Source of the DNA: Multifurca ochricompacta
Lineage: Eukaryota; Basidiomycota; Agaricomycetes; Russulales; Russulaceae
Length of the DNA stretch: 64,000 nt
NCBI GenBank assembly: GCA_022496185.1
Contig: WTXG01000003.1
Coordinates: 1,054,001-1,118,000, forward strand
Direction of reading: 5' to 3'
The notes under the pieces: generated by a model
What the model was told of the DNA's origin: nothing
Seen by the model: the letters and a program-made list of their open reading frames with translations, nothing else
Database searches by the model: none
Shown here: positions 37,225 to 48,717 of the stretch, piece after piece
How positions within the stretch are numbered: the first letter of the stretch is position 1
How the letters are laid out: every line of letters starts with the position of its first letter
Program-made: the position numbers and the translations under genes

Positions 37225-38330
37225 ATGACTTACTCCTCCCCAATCCACAAAGCCAGCCTTGTCCTATCCTCTGCTCACTCACAAGCTCTCCTCGAACTTG
37301 TTGACCAAAAACTTTCTCGTCCCATCATCGGTAAGCTCTTAAAAACTTTAATTTAATTTTAACCTTCCCTCATCCCTACCCTAGAGTACCTCATCGACTC
37401 TATAATCGAGACTGTCGACTTTGCTTTAGGTCGTCCTTCACAATCTGCTCGCGGTCGTACTCTCTCCAGACACTCTGAAGGATCCAACTTTGCCACTATG
37501 GTTAACAACGTCCTCACTCGAGGCGAAGTAGAAGTGCCCGTCGTCTTGGCCACCCTCGTCTATCTTAACAGGGCTAAGCCCCACCTCCACATCGCTCTCG
37601 AGGAGTGGGCCAACGAACGTGTATTCCTTGGCGCCCTCATCGTAGCTAGTAAAGTAAGCATCTCTCTACTCCGATATATCTGTGATATATTCTGACCCAA
37701 CTCATCTAATTCTAATAGTACTTGAATGACTCCTCGCTGAAAAACGTGCACTGGGCAGTCTGCACCGGTGTATTTGGCAAGCGTGATATTGGCCGGATCG
37801 AACGCGAATTTCTTGACGTCCTCGACTTTGAGCTGAGCATCAGCGAAGATGACATTATGGCTCATCATGATGCCGTTATGTCCCTGGTCTCGCCTAACTA
37901 CCGTTATTCGCATGGTACCCCGACCCCACCCCTTCCCCAACTGGGCTACTCGTCGAGCTCTCCCTCTTCTACGGAGGCATCCTTCTCTCCTCGTACCCCT
38001 GCGGAGAACGCTATGGCTATGGACCCTCGTCCAAAGTCCGAACGCCACCGCCAACACCAAGTCAATCATGAGACGTACCCGACAGCTCCTGTGCCTGCAC
38101 ATGTTTCCCAGCCACGACACGAGAAAAGACAATCGCACAGCTCCACTACCCTCCGACTTCTTCGGTCTCTCCCGTTCCCACGCCCGTTTTCCCATTCATC
38201 ATCATCATCGTCATTATCATCGTCGTCAAGTAGCGAGTCACAAGTATCCTCACAGGGTGCTGCGCAACAGGGGCGGTGCCAATTGCTACCACCGTTTGCG
38301 GCGCAGCCCTCTGCACGAGTTTATGCGTAG
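37225..38330 (+). CDS. PCL/PHO80-type cyclin
   Basis: Regulatory partner of a Pho85-like cyclin-dependent kinase, inferred from the family. Exons 37225-37330, 37385-37653 and 37719-38330, 328 residues. The cyclin box covers about residues 60-160: FATMVNNVLTRGEVEVPVVL, LATLVYLNRAKPHL, RVFLGALIVASKYLNDSSLK, NVHWAVCTGVFGKRDIGRIE, REFLDVLDFELSIS. The order R-x-L..A-x-K-x-x-x-D is kept in ASKYLNDSS. The C-terminal half is Ser/Pro-rich with a long Ser run (HSSSSSSLSSSSSSES) and no domain. This matches fungal PCL1/2-like cyclins rather than mitotic B-type cyclins, which have a second cyclin fold. Confidence 0.88.
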
Positions 38331-38890
38331 ATTTCATTCTCTTTTTTTTCTTTTCATTTTCTTTTACGTCTTATATTTCAGTCAGTCAGTCAGTCAGTCA
38401 GTCAGTCAGTCAGTCAATCATCACGCATGCTAATATCACCACGCATTCGTTGTTTTTACTCTCTCAATCTCAGTTTTTACTCTCTCATACATGTTACATG
38501 TTGTCGCATCATTTTTTTTTCTTTATGTAGTCTTTAGTCAGTCAGTCAGTCGTCTCTTACAACAACACAACACTTACAACAACTAAACTAATAATCATGA
38601 CGTAATTCAATGACCGCATTTGCTCCAAATCCGGAAACGATTCTATGACTCCTGAGTTTCCGAATTTTCCGAGTTCCGAATGCATCCGAATTCGATGCCC
38701 GATCCCGATGTCCGGATCGGATTGCTAATTTCGTCAGTTGTTTGTGTTTATTTATTATTTATTAAGTTACTAAGACTAAGTGACTCAACCGACGCTGACG
38801 CTGACTCGACTCGACTCGCTCTCGCGCTCTCGCTTTTCTTTCAATCAATCATCCATCATCCATCCTTATTCATCTCTTCATCATTTCATT
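38331..38890. other. Intergenic region with GTCA repeats
   Basis: 560 bases. The GTCA x9 run at 38381-38416 and a shorter copy near 38536-38552 stand out; GA/TC-rich and AT-rich sequence follows up to NAA20. No gene seen. Confidence 0.5.
38381..38416. repeat. GTCA tetranucleotide microsatellite
   Basis: Nine perfect GTCA units in the 3' flank of the cyclin gene; a second run of four lies about 120 bases downstream. Confidence 0.9.
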
Positions 38891-39780
38891 ATGAGCATCA
38901 TCCGTCCTTTTCGTGCGGACGACCTGTTTAAATTTAATAACATGTACTCAATATTTCACTTCAAAATCCTATTCAGAAAAATATTAATATTCTCTTCCCC
39001 TCATCAGTAACTTAGATATTTGGACCGAAACCGTTCGTGTCTCAGTACCCTCTGCCGGTCGTCTGGGTCTGGTCTGACACTCTGTTTTAGTATGGCCTCG
39101 GCTTCTATTTCAATTATCTCTCCCGTTGGCCTGATATGTGCTCTACCGCTCAACATCCAAATGGAAGACTGATGGGATATGGCATGTTTTATTTCTTTTT
39201 CTATCTCCCTCTATCTCTATCCCTATCTCCACCCCCCCCCCTCCTCCTTTCACGCACAGGAATACACACTGAAACACTCTTCTCTAACCCACTTCGCCCT
39301 CCGTAGTCATAGGCAAAGCTGAAGGCTCTTCACATGACTTTCACGGTCATGTTACCGCTTTGACTGTAGCTCCGGAGTACCGTCGCCTGTCACTCGCTCG
39401 CACACTCATGAACTTTCTCGAGACCGTGTCCGACGAAGTATACGGTGGTCTCTTCGTCGACCTATATGTCCGTTGTACAAATGCCATTGCCATCGACCTC
39501 TACGAAGGTCTCGGTTACAGTGTCTACCGTCGCGTGCGCGAATACTACGGAAGTCTTGGACTTGGTCCGGGTGGCAAGGATGAAGAGGACGCTTTTGGTT
39601 CGTTTTTTTTTTTTTCATGTATACTTAACAGAGAAATTCATCTGTTATCTGACTCACAATGATCATTTGGCGTTTTGTGTTGTCAATAGACATGCGCAAA
39701 CCTCTGTCCAGAGATCCTATAGACGTAGCGTACGCCCAAATGGACGTGATATGATCGTCAGCGCGCACGATGTTTCATAG
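38891..39780 (+). CDS. NAA20: NAA20, catalytic subunit of N-terminal acetyltransferase B
   Basis: Acetylates nascent proteins starting Met-Asp/Glu/Asn/Gln on the ribosome. Exons 38891-38943, 39008-39032, 39091-39181, 39307-39597, 39690-39780. MSIIRPFRADDLFKFNNINL, YGLGFYFNYLSRWPDMC, HVTALTVAPEYRRLSLAR (the acetyl-CoA loop R-x-x-S-L-A in place of the usual G-L-A), LYVRCTNAIAIDLYEGLGYS and VYRRVREYYG identify Naa20. The third intron (39182-39306) starts GCATGT: only a GC donor keeps the frame into VIGKAEGSSHDFHGHV. In the last exon the frame breaks near 39717: MRKPLSRD and then YRRSVRPNGRDMIVSAHDVS need one missing base between them. With that base the protein would be 183 residues. The two C-terminal halves are both conserved, so I treat the gene as real. 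Confidence 0.92.
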
Positions 39781-39897
39781 CCCTTGTCTCGCATTCGTCC
39801 CAGATTCCTGGTTTTCGTATACTCCAATATATCTATTGGTGCTTCCCAAAATTCGATAACTTTTGAGATGTCTTTCCACGTGGTCGGTCCGAATATC

Positions 39898-42800
39898 CTA
39901 TATTGAGAGCAGTGGTGGATCATCGGGCACCTGCATCAGTTGCGCTAGCTCTTCGTCGTAGAAATTCACTAGCGCCTCCTTGTCCCCACAAAACGTCTGC
40001 AGCTTAATGCGCAGCTCTTCCGCACCTGCCGCCGGTCGTGGAGCTTTGCCGACCCCCACGGGGCTAGCTCCGACACGAACTGAACCCATTAGACGGTTCG
40101 TGAGAAAGAGGAATCCCTGCGCGCCTCCGAGCACCTGTACAAATGCCACGCCTGAGCGGTGCACAAACTGCGAGTACGTAAACGGTGCGCGGCGATATGA
40201 GTACACTGCGTCAACATGAGCAGGGTACGAGTTAGTGGCCTCTATATCGAGCACGAATCCGAACCGCCTTAGAAGCGCATATTCAAAGTAGTGCCCCGCC
40301 TCGCCTTGCCGGTGCTCTGGCACCCGTTTTTCGATGTCCAACACGATTGGCGACGGCACGGCGAGTCGCACGGGGAAACAAGACTGGAACGGGTTGCGAT
40401 CTGCAATATCGCTGATCTGCGTCACGTATGCCTCGACTAGTGTCAGTCCATAACGTTCAATCGTGCGGGTCCACACCCGTAACATGTCCTCGATACACCG
40501 CGCAGCCGTGCCGATCCAATGTAGCTCGAAATGAAAGATGGTGGCAGGATTGTGGATCAGATCGTGATGCAGTATCACAGTTTCTGCCTGGTCGCTTTTC
40601 TATTCGTCGTGGAAACTCGTAAGAACAATATGATTTCATTCTTTTGATCCCCCGGATCCCCAAAGAGGGGGGGGGGGGGGGGGGGAGGGGTTCTAAGTAC
40701 CTTACCTTGCTTGGGTCCATGTCAATGACCATACTCTGGCTCAAGATTATCCGCTTCTTGGGCTTCCTTACGTTGACCTTTGGAAGACCAGACGGATAAT
40801 GGCTTGATCTAGGCGCATCATCCGCCTGGACAGTCTGCGATGACAACGGTTTGGAGCGAAACCAGCCTCCCTTTGGTGTGGACACAATAGCGTACTCTCC
40901 CTTGAGCCGATAAAAGTAGTGCCTGTTTGTTTGATAAGCATGAAGGTTCGCTATGACAGGTCCGAATGGGGAGTAAAATTGTCTGCGTGGTGATAATACG
41001 CTTACCCATCAAAGAATCCATGCCGGCCTCTGCAATGCTCAAACAAACCCTGCTCCTGCAACTTGATGCCCCATTCCGTGGCCTGATCTCGCGTCGACAC
41101 GTCCCGAAACTCTCGAACGAGCCAGTTTACGAATTCAAATCCAAGAAACGAGTCTGGGTATTTCTTGCGTTGCCACCGGTGGTCTTTGATTGGCACCCCA
41201 TCCTCCTCGCGCATGGCCTTTGCGATTGCCGTAAGGCCCATGTCCGTGATGTCACGCTCGCTCTTCATTTTCTTCCGGAGAGGTCCGGCTGCGTGTATCT
41301 CGTCGAGGCGTGTTATAAGGTGATCGTCAAGTATCATGGCTGCTGGCCCCACGTCCGTCACAAGCACGCGCACGGATGGCGCCGGTCCAACTGTGCGCTC
41401 GTCGGGTGGTTGCCAGCGCACGCGAGAGAACATCTCCATGAGTTTCTCAATCCCAAGGATGCGTATCTCCTCCTCATTAAGTCGATCACTTCCTCCACCA
41501 CCCCCGATGCTGCCGCTATATGTCGGAGGCTCCAGGGTAGGAATGACGACGAAACGCGTGCGCCAATACCGTAACGACTCGTTGAATTGCTGTTCGTATC
41601 CAGCAACCAACATATCCAGTCTACATTATCACATACACAAACACAAGCACACACCGAGGCGGTCAGAAGATTTCGCACAGACAACGATGAGAGTTCCAAC
41701 TCTTACCGATTCCAACCGTAGTTCTCCAAGCCGTGATACGCAAAGGACAAGCTCAGTTCCGTATACCCGACGCCAAGTTTCGGCCAGATAAGACATTGGT
41801 AATGCAGGGGCTGAGTCGGTGGCATACGACGTACGTAACGTCGCACTTGGACGGCCTCGCCTGTGTATGCAATGCGATGAATTTCGTTGCTCATGCTAAG
41901 GTAGACAGGGTCAGCCTGCGCGCGCAGGGCTTCTGCGGCTCCGCTCGGTCGCGGTGTTACGTCCTCATCGGACACGTACGACTTGGACCGCCGTAGAGCA
42001 CGCGGGTCGGGCTCGGGCTCGTGGTCCGGCGAGCTAGCAGGCCGCAGGACGATCTGAAATCCCTGCGCAAGCCGCAGTGCAATCATACCTCGCATGACGA
42101 CGAACGCCCAGGCGCGGCGGATTTCATCCGGATTCTGTGACAGCATGGAGGGTGGGCGTACGAGAAACGAACGCGTCTCTGGCGGATCTACGACGAAGTC
42201 GTAGGAGAAAACGTCGTACGACGTTTCGAGTTCGGACATACTCGGGAATTCTTCTGTCGTTAGTGGGAGACAACCCGGGGTCACCATGGACTTCCATTTG
42301 ATGTCATGCTTGAAGACGGGCTGGGCAAACATGTGCTGCCACCTTCGGGCAAGAGACGAGTCGTTATATGAGACGGGGATCTGAGGACCTGACGGGGTCG
42401 GCCGGGCGGATGGCGATGTCGATGAAATGAGAAATCCACTGTTCCCCAGCACGATACTCCGCCTCTTTTCGAACAAAGTATCATCGCGTGGAGGTGTGTT
42501 CATGGGTGACTGGATTGGTTTATTAAGTGAACCATGGGCCGTTAATCCAGTGTCTTCGAATGCTTTATAACGCCTGGAGCTCGTGACGCCCTTGATGGGC
42601 ATGGGGCGAGGAGATGGTAATGTATCCGTCGTCGTGGCGAGCGGGCTCACCGCGTGAGGTTGACTTGGAAGTGAGGGGGCCTTCTTATTTGTTATAGAAA
42701 GGGGTGTGGACGCTGGGCATTACTTGGTCGATATACACCCCGAATGGATGTTGACTCCCCCGACGCAGAGACGGGGGATGTCTCGGCTTGGCTGGGCCCG

Positions 42801-45092
42801 CTACGGAAGGGGTTGAAGAGCCAGGAAGGAGCGAATTTCGAGCGTAATAAGGAAGCAGAGCCTCTCAGAGGACTAGGGTTACCTTGGGCGGACGAGATCG
42901 ACACGTCGGAGAGAACTGAGCGAGCCGAGCGAATGGAGGCTTGAGAAGGCGATGTACTCAAGTCGCCCGCAGAAGCTGCAGAGAGCGAGGCAGCCAGAAG
43001 TCTCTTCTCATCCCTGGAGATTTTAAAAAGCTCCTTCTCGGTAGGATGCGGGCTTTCCTCTATTCGATGAATCTTGCTAGGAGGGTGAGAAGTGCGATGT
43101 GGGGTCATGGCGCGCTTGTCCGAAATTCGGATGGATGGTGGCATTGGAATCCCACCCACGATGGATACGCCTGATGTACGGTTGCTGCTGACAGTCTTCA
43201 CGTCGTTATCCCTGGACTCAAAGATGTCCATATCAAACTTGTCTGCCTCGCGCTTGGCCGCCACAGACGCCTCAAAGTTGCCCTCACGTGCGGGGTCAAG
43301 TAGAGACGCATATTGTTCCGGAAGATAGGGAACCTCAATGCTAGACAACACGTCATGGTCGAGCAAGCCCAGCATTTGAATCTCATGCATCTTTGCACGT
43401 GCAACGAATCTAAAAGTTTGTTAGTGTCGTTACCTTTATGACGACACGGTAATCTGCACCTATCCTCTCGCAAAGGAAGATCCATCTGCTTGTCCCAAAA
43501 GCTAATGCCAACCCAGAAGGTTCCCACCAGAAGGTCCTTTTTTCACGGCCAATACAGTCTGTAGGAACATCATCACCACCCCAGAGAGGATCTAATGCCC
43601 GAGAGCCATAGCGACCAAGTTTATCGACCCTAAACAGCTCTGGCTCAACGCCACGGAAAGAAAAGATTGGGCTGCGATGCAGCGGCGGCTTTGCTAAGGA
43701 CACAAGATCTACTCCGAATCCTTGGTCCAACATACGAGTTGTAGTAAGTCGCAAAAGTTGTTTGGACACACGGTAATAACCTGTCCCAGGAGTAATGATA
43801 ATTGTAGAGGATCCCGTTAAAGAGAGAGAGCGGTCGATGTAGTGGGTCTCAGTTGGGTTCAGAGCCATATTTAGTGCCTCCAGAACGGGGCCGTCATGTG
43901 CAAATGAGAGCTGCCCTACTAGGCGTACTTCACCTGGTGGCCCGGTCGCAGAAGAGGAGGTTGACCACGTTCGATGATAGTGGTGCGTGAGGAGGATGTC
44001 TCGCTGAAAGGCCCAAAAAGAATCCTTCAGACTGACGAGTGTGGACTGCCAGTCGTATAAAACCTCCAAGTCCGTGATGACCTTGTAAAAATCCTTGTGC
44101 CATCTGCCGTCTTCATTCTGAAGCAAAGGGCCTTCCGCATAGTCGACCTCGGTGCGGTCATAAAATACACGCGATATTAGTACAATGGTGACAGTGTGAT
44201 TTGTGCCTGCCTCTTTCCATCTGGTAAACAGTTCAGGGAGAAAGGAATGAACAATTTTTTCGTTGTAACGTTCACCATCACCAGAAAATTCCCAGAGCTC
44301 GCGGCAAACCTGAATGAAGATCGTGACTTTTGCGGATAGAGAACGGTAGATGGCCTTCGTAGTGGCTGTCACGAGTCCGCTGGAGACCTACAAAGGACAC
44401 ACCTGAGATGGGGAACGAATAATAAAAGTTGGTGGCGTCGTACTTTCTGTCCACCAACGCAGATTGAGTCCACTTTGGCCGCGACTGAACCGATGAAGAC
44501 AATCTCCTGACTGAGGTGAACACAATGGCCGGCAAGCTGCTCGCTTAGTCTCCACATGTCATTCCTTCCCAGATACTGATCTTGAAAGATGAGTTCTATG
44601 TAGTCAGCTTGACATTCGGTTTTATCAAACTGCCCCGAGCAGTGAATGGGATGTGAGGTTTTAAAGTACAGATTGGACATTACTTTGGTCACGGTGATCT
44701 CGGTATTATTTCGTATGCTGAAAGCTTCTGCGACCGACTTTGGAATTGAGATCTATAATCGCATTATGCCACCGTCAGCCAACGAATTGTAATGTGACGA
44801 TTACCTGCAACTGCGGTCGTATAGACGGGTCTTCAGGAGGAACAATAAATAGGAATCCCGATTTATCGTGAAGTTGAGAAATTGTTACGCGTAAGAGATC
44901 GCCGGCTGCGACGCCCGGGAGGTGGGCGTGATTGAGTACGACGTGGCTTGAATCCCCTGTACCATGAACCCAGGCAGTGAGTACTTTAGATGCTCCAACC
45001 CCTAGAGGTGGGGGTAGAGCATTTTTGAAAGCAGATTGAACCGTGTTTGAACGTCGACGACTATATTGTGATTCAGACCTCGAAATTGACAT
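39898..45092 (-). CDS. IML1: IML1/DEPDC5, SEACIT (GATOR1) subunit
   Basis: Vacuolar-membrane GAP component that turns down TORC1 by acting on Gtr GTPases. Eight minus-strand exons: 44805-45092, 44444-44752, 43460-44387, 42737-43409, 41707-42683, 41006-41620, 40706-40922, 39898-40587; about 1565 residues. Landmarks: AKVTIFIQVCRELWEFSGDG near the end of the N-terminal region, GVDLVSLAKPPLHRSPIFSF, KMHEIQMLGLLDHDV, RRWQHMFAQPVF, the DEP domain (FEFVNWLVREFRDVSTRDQA, GLFEHCRGRHGFFDGHYFYR), and the C-terminal ATNSYPAHVDAVYSYRRAPF. One break near 43518: WWEP then FWVGISFWDKQMDLPLR needs one missing base. Intron 40588-40705 contains a 19-base G run. Divergent from the next gene and convergent with NAA20 (117 bases). 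Confidence 0.95.
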
Positions 45093-45299
45093 GACATGGA
45101 AAAAATAGCCGATCACGATGGGTCAGGTTCAAAGTCGTATGTGTAACACAACACAACCATCAAATCATTGCTGTCGCTGTCGTTGCCGCCCTGGCTCAAC
45201 TGATGACCATTACGAGTGGGGGACACCGACGCCGATGAAGTTACTCTTCATTCTCTTACTATAGCGTAGCAAACCCATCTCTCAAATCTCGACTTCGAC
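45093..45299. promoter_or_regulatory. Shared divergent promoter IML1/45.3 kb gene
   Basis: 207 bases between two divergent start codons; GC-mixed, no obvious TATA. Assigned from arrangement. Confidence 0.45.
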
Positions 45300-45917
45300 A
45301 TGAATATATCCCGCACTATTCGACCTTTACCTCCAATCCCTCAACCATCTTCTTCAGTAGCACAACGATCTCTATCACTCGACGTCCCGGAACCACCGTC
45401 GTCAGGTTCTTCAACTCCCTCTTTGTCTGATGATTCTCAACCTCCTTTGGAGGAGCATACCCTTCGGTCTTCATTATCCCTTCCCATAATACCACCCTCA
45501 ATTGTTAATGTCAAGTTCGCACCTCTCCCTGAGATAGGGCCCAGAAAACGCAAGTCAAACCATCCACTTGGCATTGGTGCACGATCACGGATGCTCCAAC
45601 AGCGAAAAGAAGTTACTCGGGTGCAGGGCGTCTACCGACAGCCTCGCATGTGGTCAGATCTCGATGAGCGTTCAATGATGCATACACCAGACGAAGCGCA
45701 AGAGGACGACCCTCTTGAGGTGCTTGGAAGATTAATTGCTGACAAGAGCAAATCTTTATGGAGGCGAGTTGCTTCAAAAGCCAAGCCGTTAGACAAGCAT
45801 GGCGCTGGGGGTGACGGTAGCGAGGCCACTACACATGAAGAGGATATGGCTAATCAGCCAGGGTCACGGACATACGAAGGAGCACTCAACCCGCCCGATC
45901 TTCATCTTCCCGACTGA
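45300..45917 (+). CDS. Hypothetical Pro/Ser-rich protein
   Basis: Intronless frame of 205 residues, family unknown to me. The first 65 residues are rich in Pro and Ser (LPPIPQPSSS, SSGSSTPSLSDDS) and likely disordered. The middle is basic (RKRKSNHPLGIGARSRMLQQ) and could hold a nuclear signal. Next comes an acidic stretch (DEAQEDDPLEVLGRLIADKS) that may form a helix, then a Gly/Glu tail. An ATG right after a divergent promoter and coding-like codon use support it, but there is no domain. Confidence 0.6.
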   Translation: MNISRTIRPLPPIPQPSSSVAQRSLSLDVPEPPSSGSSTPSLSDDSQPPLEEHTLRSSLSLPIIPPSIVNVKFAPLPEIGPRKRKSNHPLGIGARSRMLQQRKEVTRVQGVYRQPRMWSDLDERSMMHTPDEAQEDDPLEVLGRLIADKSKSLWRRVASKAKPLDKHGAGGDGSEATTHEEDMANQPGSRTYEGALNPPDLHLPD

Positions 45918-46582
45918 ATTGAATGGTGCTTGATATAAACGTGGTGCGTTGCTGCTATCAGTTAGAATTGTAGTTTCGGGGCTCAAGTCTACCGAGCAGG
46001 ACATGATCGTCAGATTAATTTTTTCCCTCAGGCTACTTTATCCGTTGGCCCTTTTTTCTACGCACTCGGCATGGGCAATGTCCCTCTCTGAGAGTTTTCT
46101 GTGTCTCTACATCCCACATTGTCACATATAATCACCTAAGTTAAATCACAGGAACAGGCAGCGCCGAAACAATATAGGGTGTAGTGTGAGTGTTGTGCAC
46201 AACAGCATTGATCTACTATTTAACTATTATGACCTTGTCCGTGAAGGAGAGCCGTCAAGAGAACTTATTGGCCCAACGCCGAAAACGTGGATGGAGGCTG
46301 TGGCTCAGAGGGGCTACTGGTCGTTGACCAGACGGACCTTGAGATGAGCGCTGTGCAGAACTGACACCGACGACATTGACACCGCCACCACCTCACTCCT
46401 TTCTTTTCCTTACCCTTTCTTTCTCTCCCTTCTCTCCTCCCTGCCTTATTCTCCTCTCTTCCTTCCTCTCTCTCTCTCTCTTTCTTTTTTTCCCACTTAT
46501 TCTCTCGAGGACATCGCAGTGCGCCGCTTGGTACGAGTTTCGACGCTAAACACCCTGATCAGCTGCTCGGGATCACGTTTTA
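45918..46582. other. Intergenic region, pyrimidine-rich
   Basis: 665 bases; 46375-46505 is almost pure C/T and likely marks the promoter/5' UTR of the membrane protein downstream. No gene seen. Confidence 0.5.
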
Positions 46583-48178
46583 ATGGCTACATGCATTCCA
46601 ACTCCTACACTGACCCTGTTTACGACCGTGATCTCGACGACCGTCGTCACCACCTTCTCTGCAAGCGTGCAAACCCTGCCAGACACGTCCTCTACTTTCA
46701 CCACTTCCTCATGTCTGTCTACTGTGTCCGCGGTCTGCGTTTCCTTATCCGTATTTACCGGCACGACCGTGATACCAGGTAAGCATTTGAACCATTGGGA
46801 ACCAGCTCTGGGCACGATCTTCTCGAGTTTCTTTCTACATTGCGTTCGTTCTTTGGCTTTCCGAGACCTTTCATGTTGATAAGTATACAGGCGGTGTCTC
46901 AACGGTATCGATACCCCTTATCATTACAAGCATAATTACCGAGGTCGATCCGACCTCGACCCTCTTCGCCAGTTGTTTGCCCAACCCGAGCAACACCAGT
47001 CCGCCGTCCCAGCCTACATCATCACCACCTCTAGTACATAGTTCCTCCCACTCATTCTCCCTACCGTCATTTAGCCCGACTACATTTTTGGTAACGACGA
47101 CCCCCTCACCCACAGTGGTAACTGAGCAGGAATCATCTACACTCGGCAATGGCGTTATAACTGTTGTCACGGTCACTTCAACTTCTACACCCCCGCCTAG
47201 CGTCGTACTCGTTTCCACTTCTGTTGTCGCCGCTTCGCAGTCACTGGCCTCACCAAGTCAAGCCTCAAGGTCTTCAAGCGTCCTTGCTCCTATTGTAGGC
47301 GGCGCGGTTGGAGGTTTTTTCTTTTTAATAAGTGTGGTCGCCGTGGTCTGGATTATTCTGTGCGTCCTTGTCCTCTCGCTCAGATTATTTCGCTCATCGA
47401 GATACCCTCCAGAAGAAAATGCTACAGGCCCAAGGAAAGTGGGGAGGAAGAAATGGTATTCCCTTACCCTGTGACCCGAGACCGAGATCACACTCGGCGT
47501 CGTCTGGACCTGACCCACGAGCCTAAGCCATACATGTATGGCTTCGTGGGGCGCTCAACGCCTGATGCGGTTGCGACAACCTCCTGGAATTCGCCTCCCC
47601 TGACTAGCCACTCCCGGACCAGTGATCGGCGGCCTGATTCAGCAACTGCCTTGATTGGCGTTTCCTCGGAATTCACATCTATAGGATTGGCGTCCAGTGT
47701 TGTAGCCTTGCCCTCATCAGTTTATGGTGCCCAGGCTAAAGGTTTCGAAGTCGGGCGCCAGGCTTCGCACAGCTCGGCAAGCCAATTGCCTCCAGGCGCA
47801 GCTCCTCCACTGGACTATTCTAGTCACCCTGGGGAAGACAGCAGACTGGTGACCGCGCCTGGCCCCAGTCGGCATCCACTTCAGGTTGTCAACCCACCTT
47901 TATCCCCTGTGTCGATACAGTCCAGCTTCCCACCTGGAGCGGTATCCAGTTCTAGCTCCGTCAAACCGCCTTTGGCAACATCCGAGCTGGAAAAGCAGTC
48001 GGCACGACCAGAGAAGAATTTTTCCAGCGATCTTTCATCGTCCAGTGGAGATATAATCGTACATACCGACGGGCTTCAAGCCCATGGCCATAAATTACCT
48101 TCGTCAGACCCAAGGAACAAACTCCCTGCCCAGCCCGAAGTGATACCTTCCGACGCGCCACCCGCTTACGTGGCCTAG
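46583..48178 (+). CDS. Single-pass membrane protein with Ser/Thr-rich ectodomain and PPxY tail
   Basis: Probable exons 46583-46778, 46891-47359 and 47428-48178, about 471 residues. The N-terminal 220 residues are very Thr/Ser/Val/Pro-rich (TVISTTVVTTFSASVQT, SSPPLVHSSSHSFSLPS), as in O-glycosylated wall-associated stalks. Then SVLAPIVGGAVGGFFFLISV leads into one transmembrane helix ending VVAVVWIIL. The cytosolic part is Ser/Pro-rich and ends DAPPAYVA, with PPAY matching the PPxY motif bound by WW domains of Rsp5/NEDD4-type ligases. The layout recalls fungal Mid2/Wsc/Skg6-like sensors but no named domain is seen, and no N-terminal signal peptide is evident. The last intron's borders are uncertain (donor GTGCGT at 47360; acceptor CTACAG chosen to keep frame). 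Confidence 0.65.
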
Positions 48179-48717
48179 ATGTTCCCCCATAGTTTTCTTG
48201 AACCCGCCATGACACACCCACCGTTTGGCCGTCGGGGCGCGGGGTAGTCGAGTCATTTAGTCCTGACGGCATTACGGAGCTATTGCTGGTGCGCATTCAT
48301 GGTCTTTGGTTGATTCATTTCTCGCTGTTGCTTTGATCATTGTTCGGTTCTCGGATATATTGACCATTGCGATGCCCATCCCACCCGTACTGGTATTTAT
48401 TCTGGACCTGGGTTCTTCCTTTTTCTTTTCCTTCCCAGCTGCCTAGTGTCAATTACATGGACGGCGTTGGCCCGGCCCGCGGCATTTAGGGCTGCGCCGT
48501 TTTTTGTGCCCCACGGATGCCGTAAGACAATAGAACCCGTTCTCTGTCTAAGAACAATACCGTTGTCCGCTTTTAATAGACATAGGCATATCTGGCTGCC
48601 CGTAACTGTCACCTCTCTAATCTCCCACTTTCTCTAATCCTATCGTACTCACATTCTCTCTGTCACGGTGCTGGAACACCTCTGTCGGCCTCTCTCTCTT
48701 CTTTCACGCAGTTCAAA
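48179..48717. other. Intergenic region
   Basis: 539 bases between two genes on the same strand, C/T-rich toward the end. No gene seen; holds the terminator of one and promoter of the other. Confidence 0.45.
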
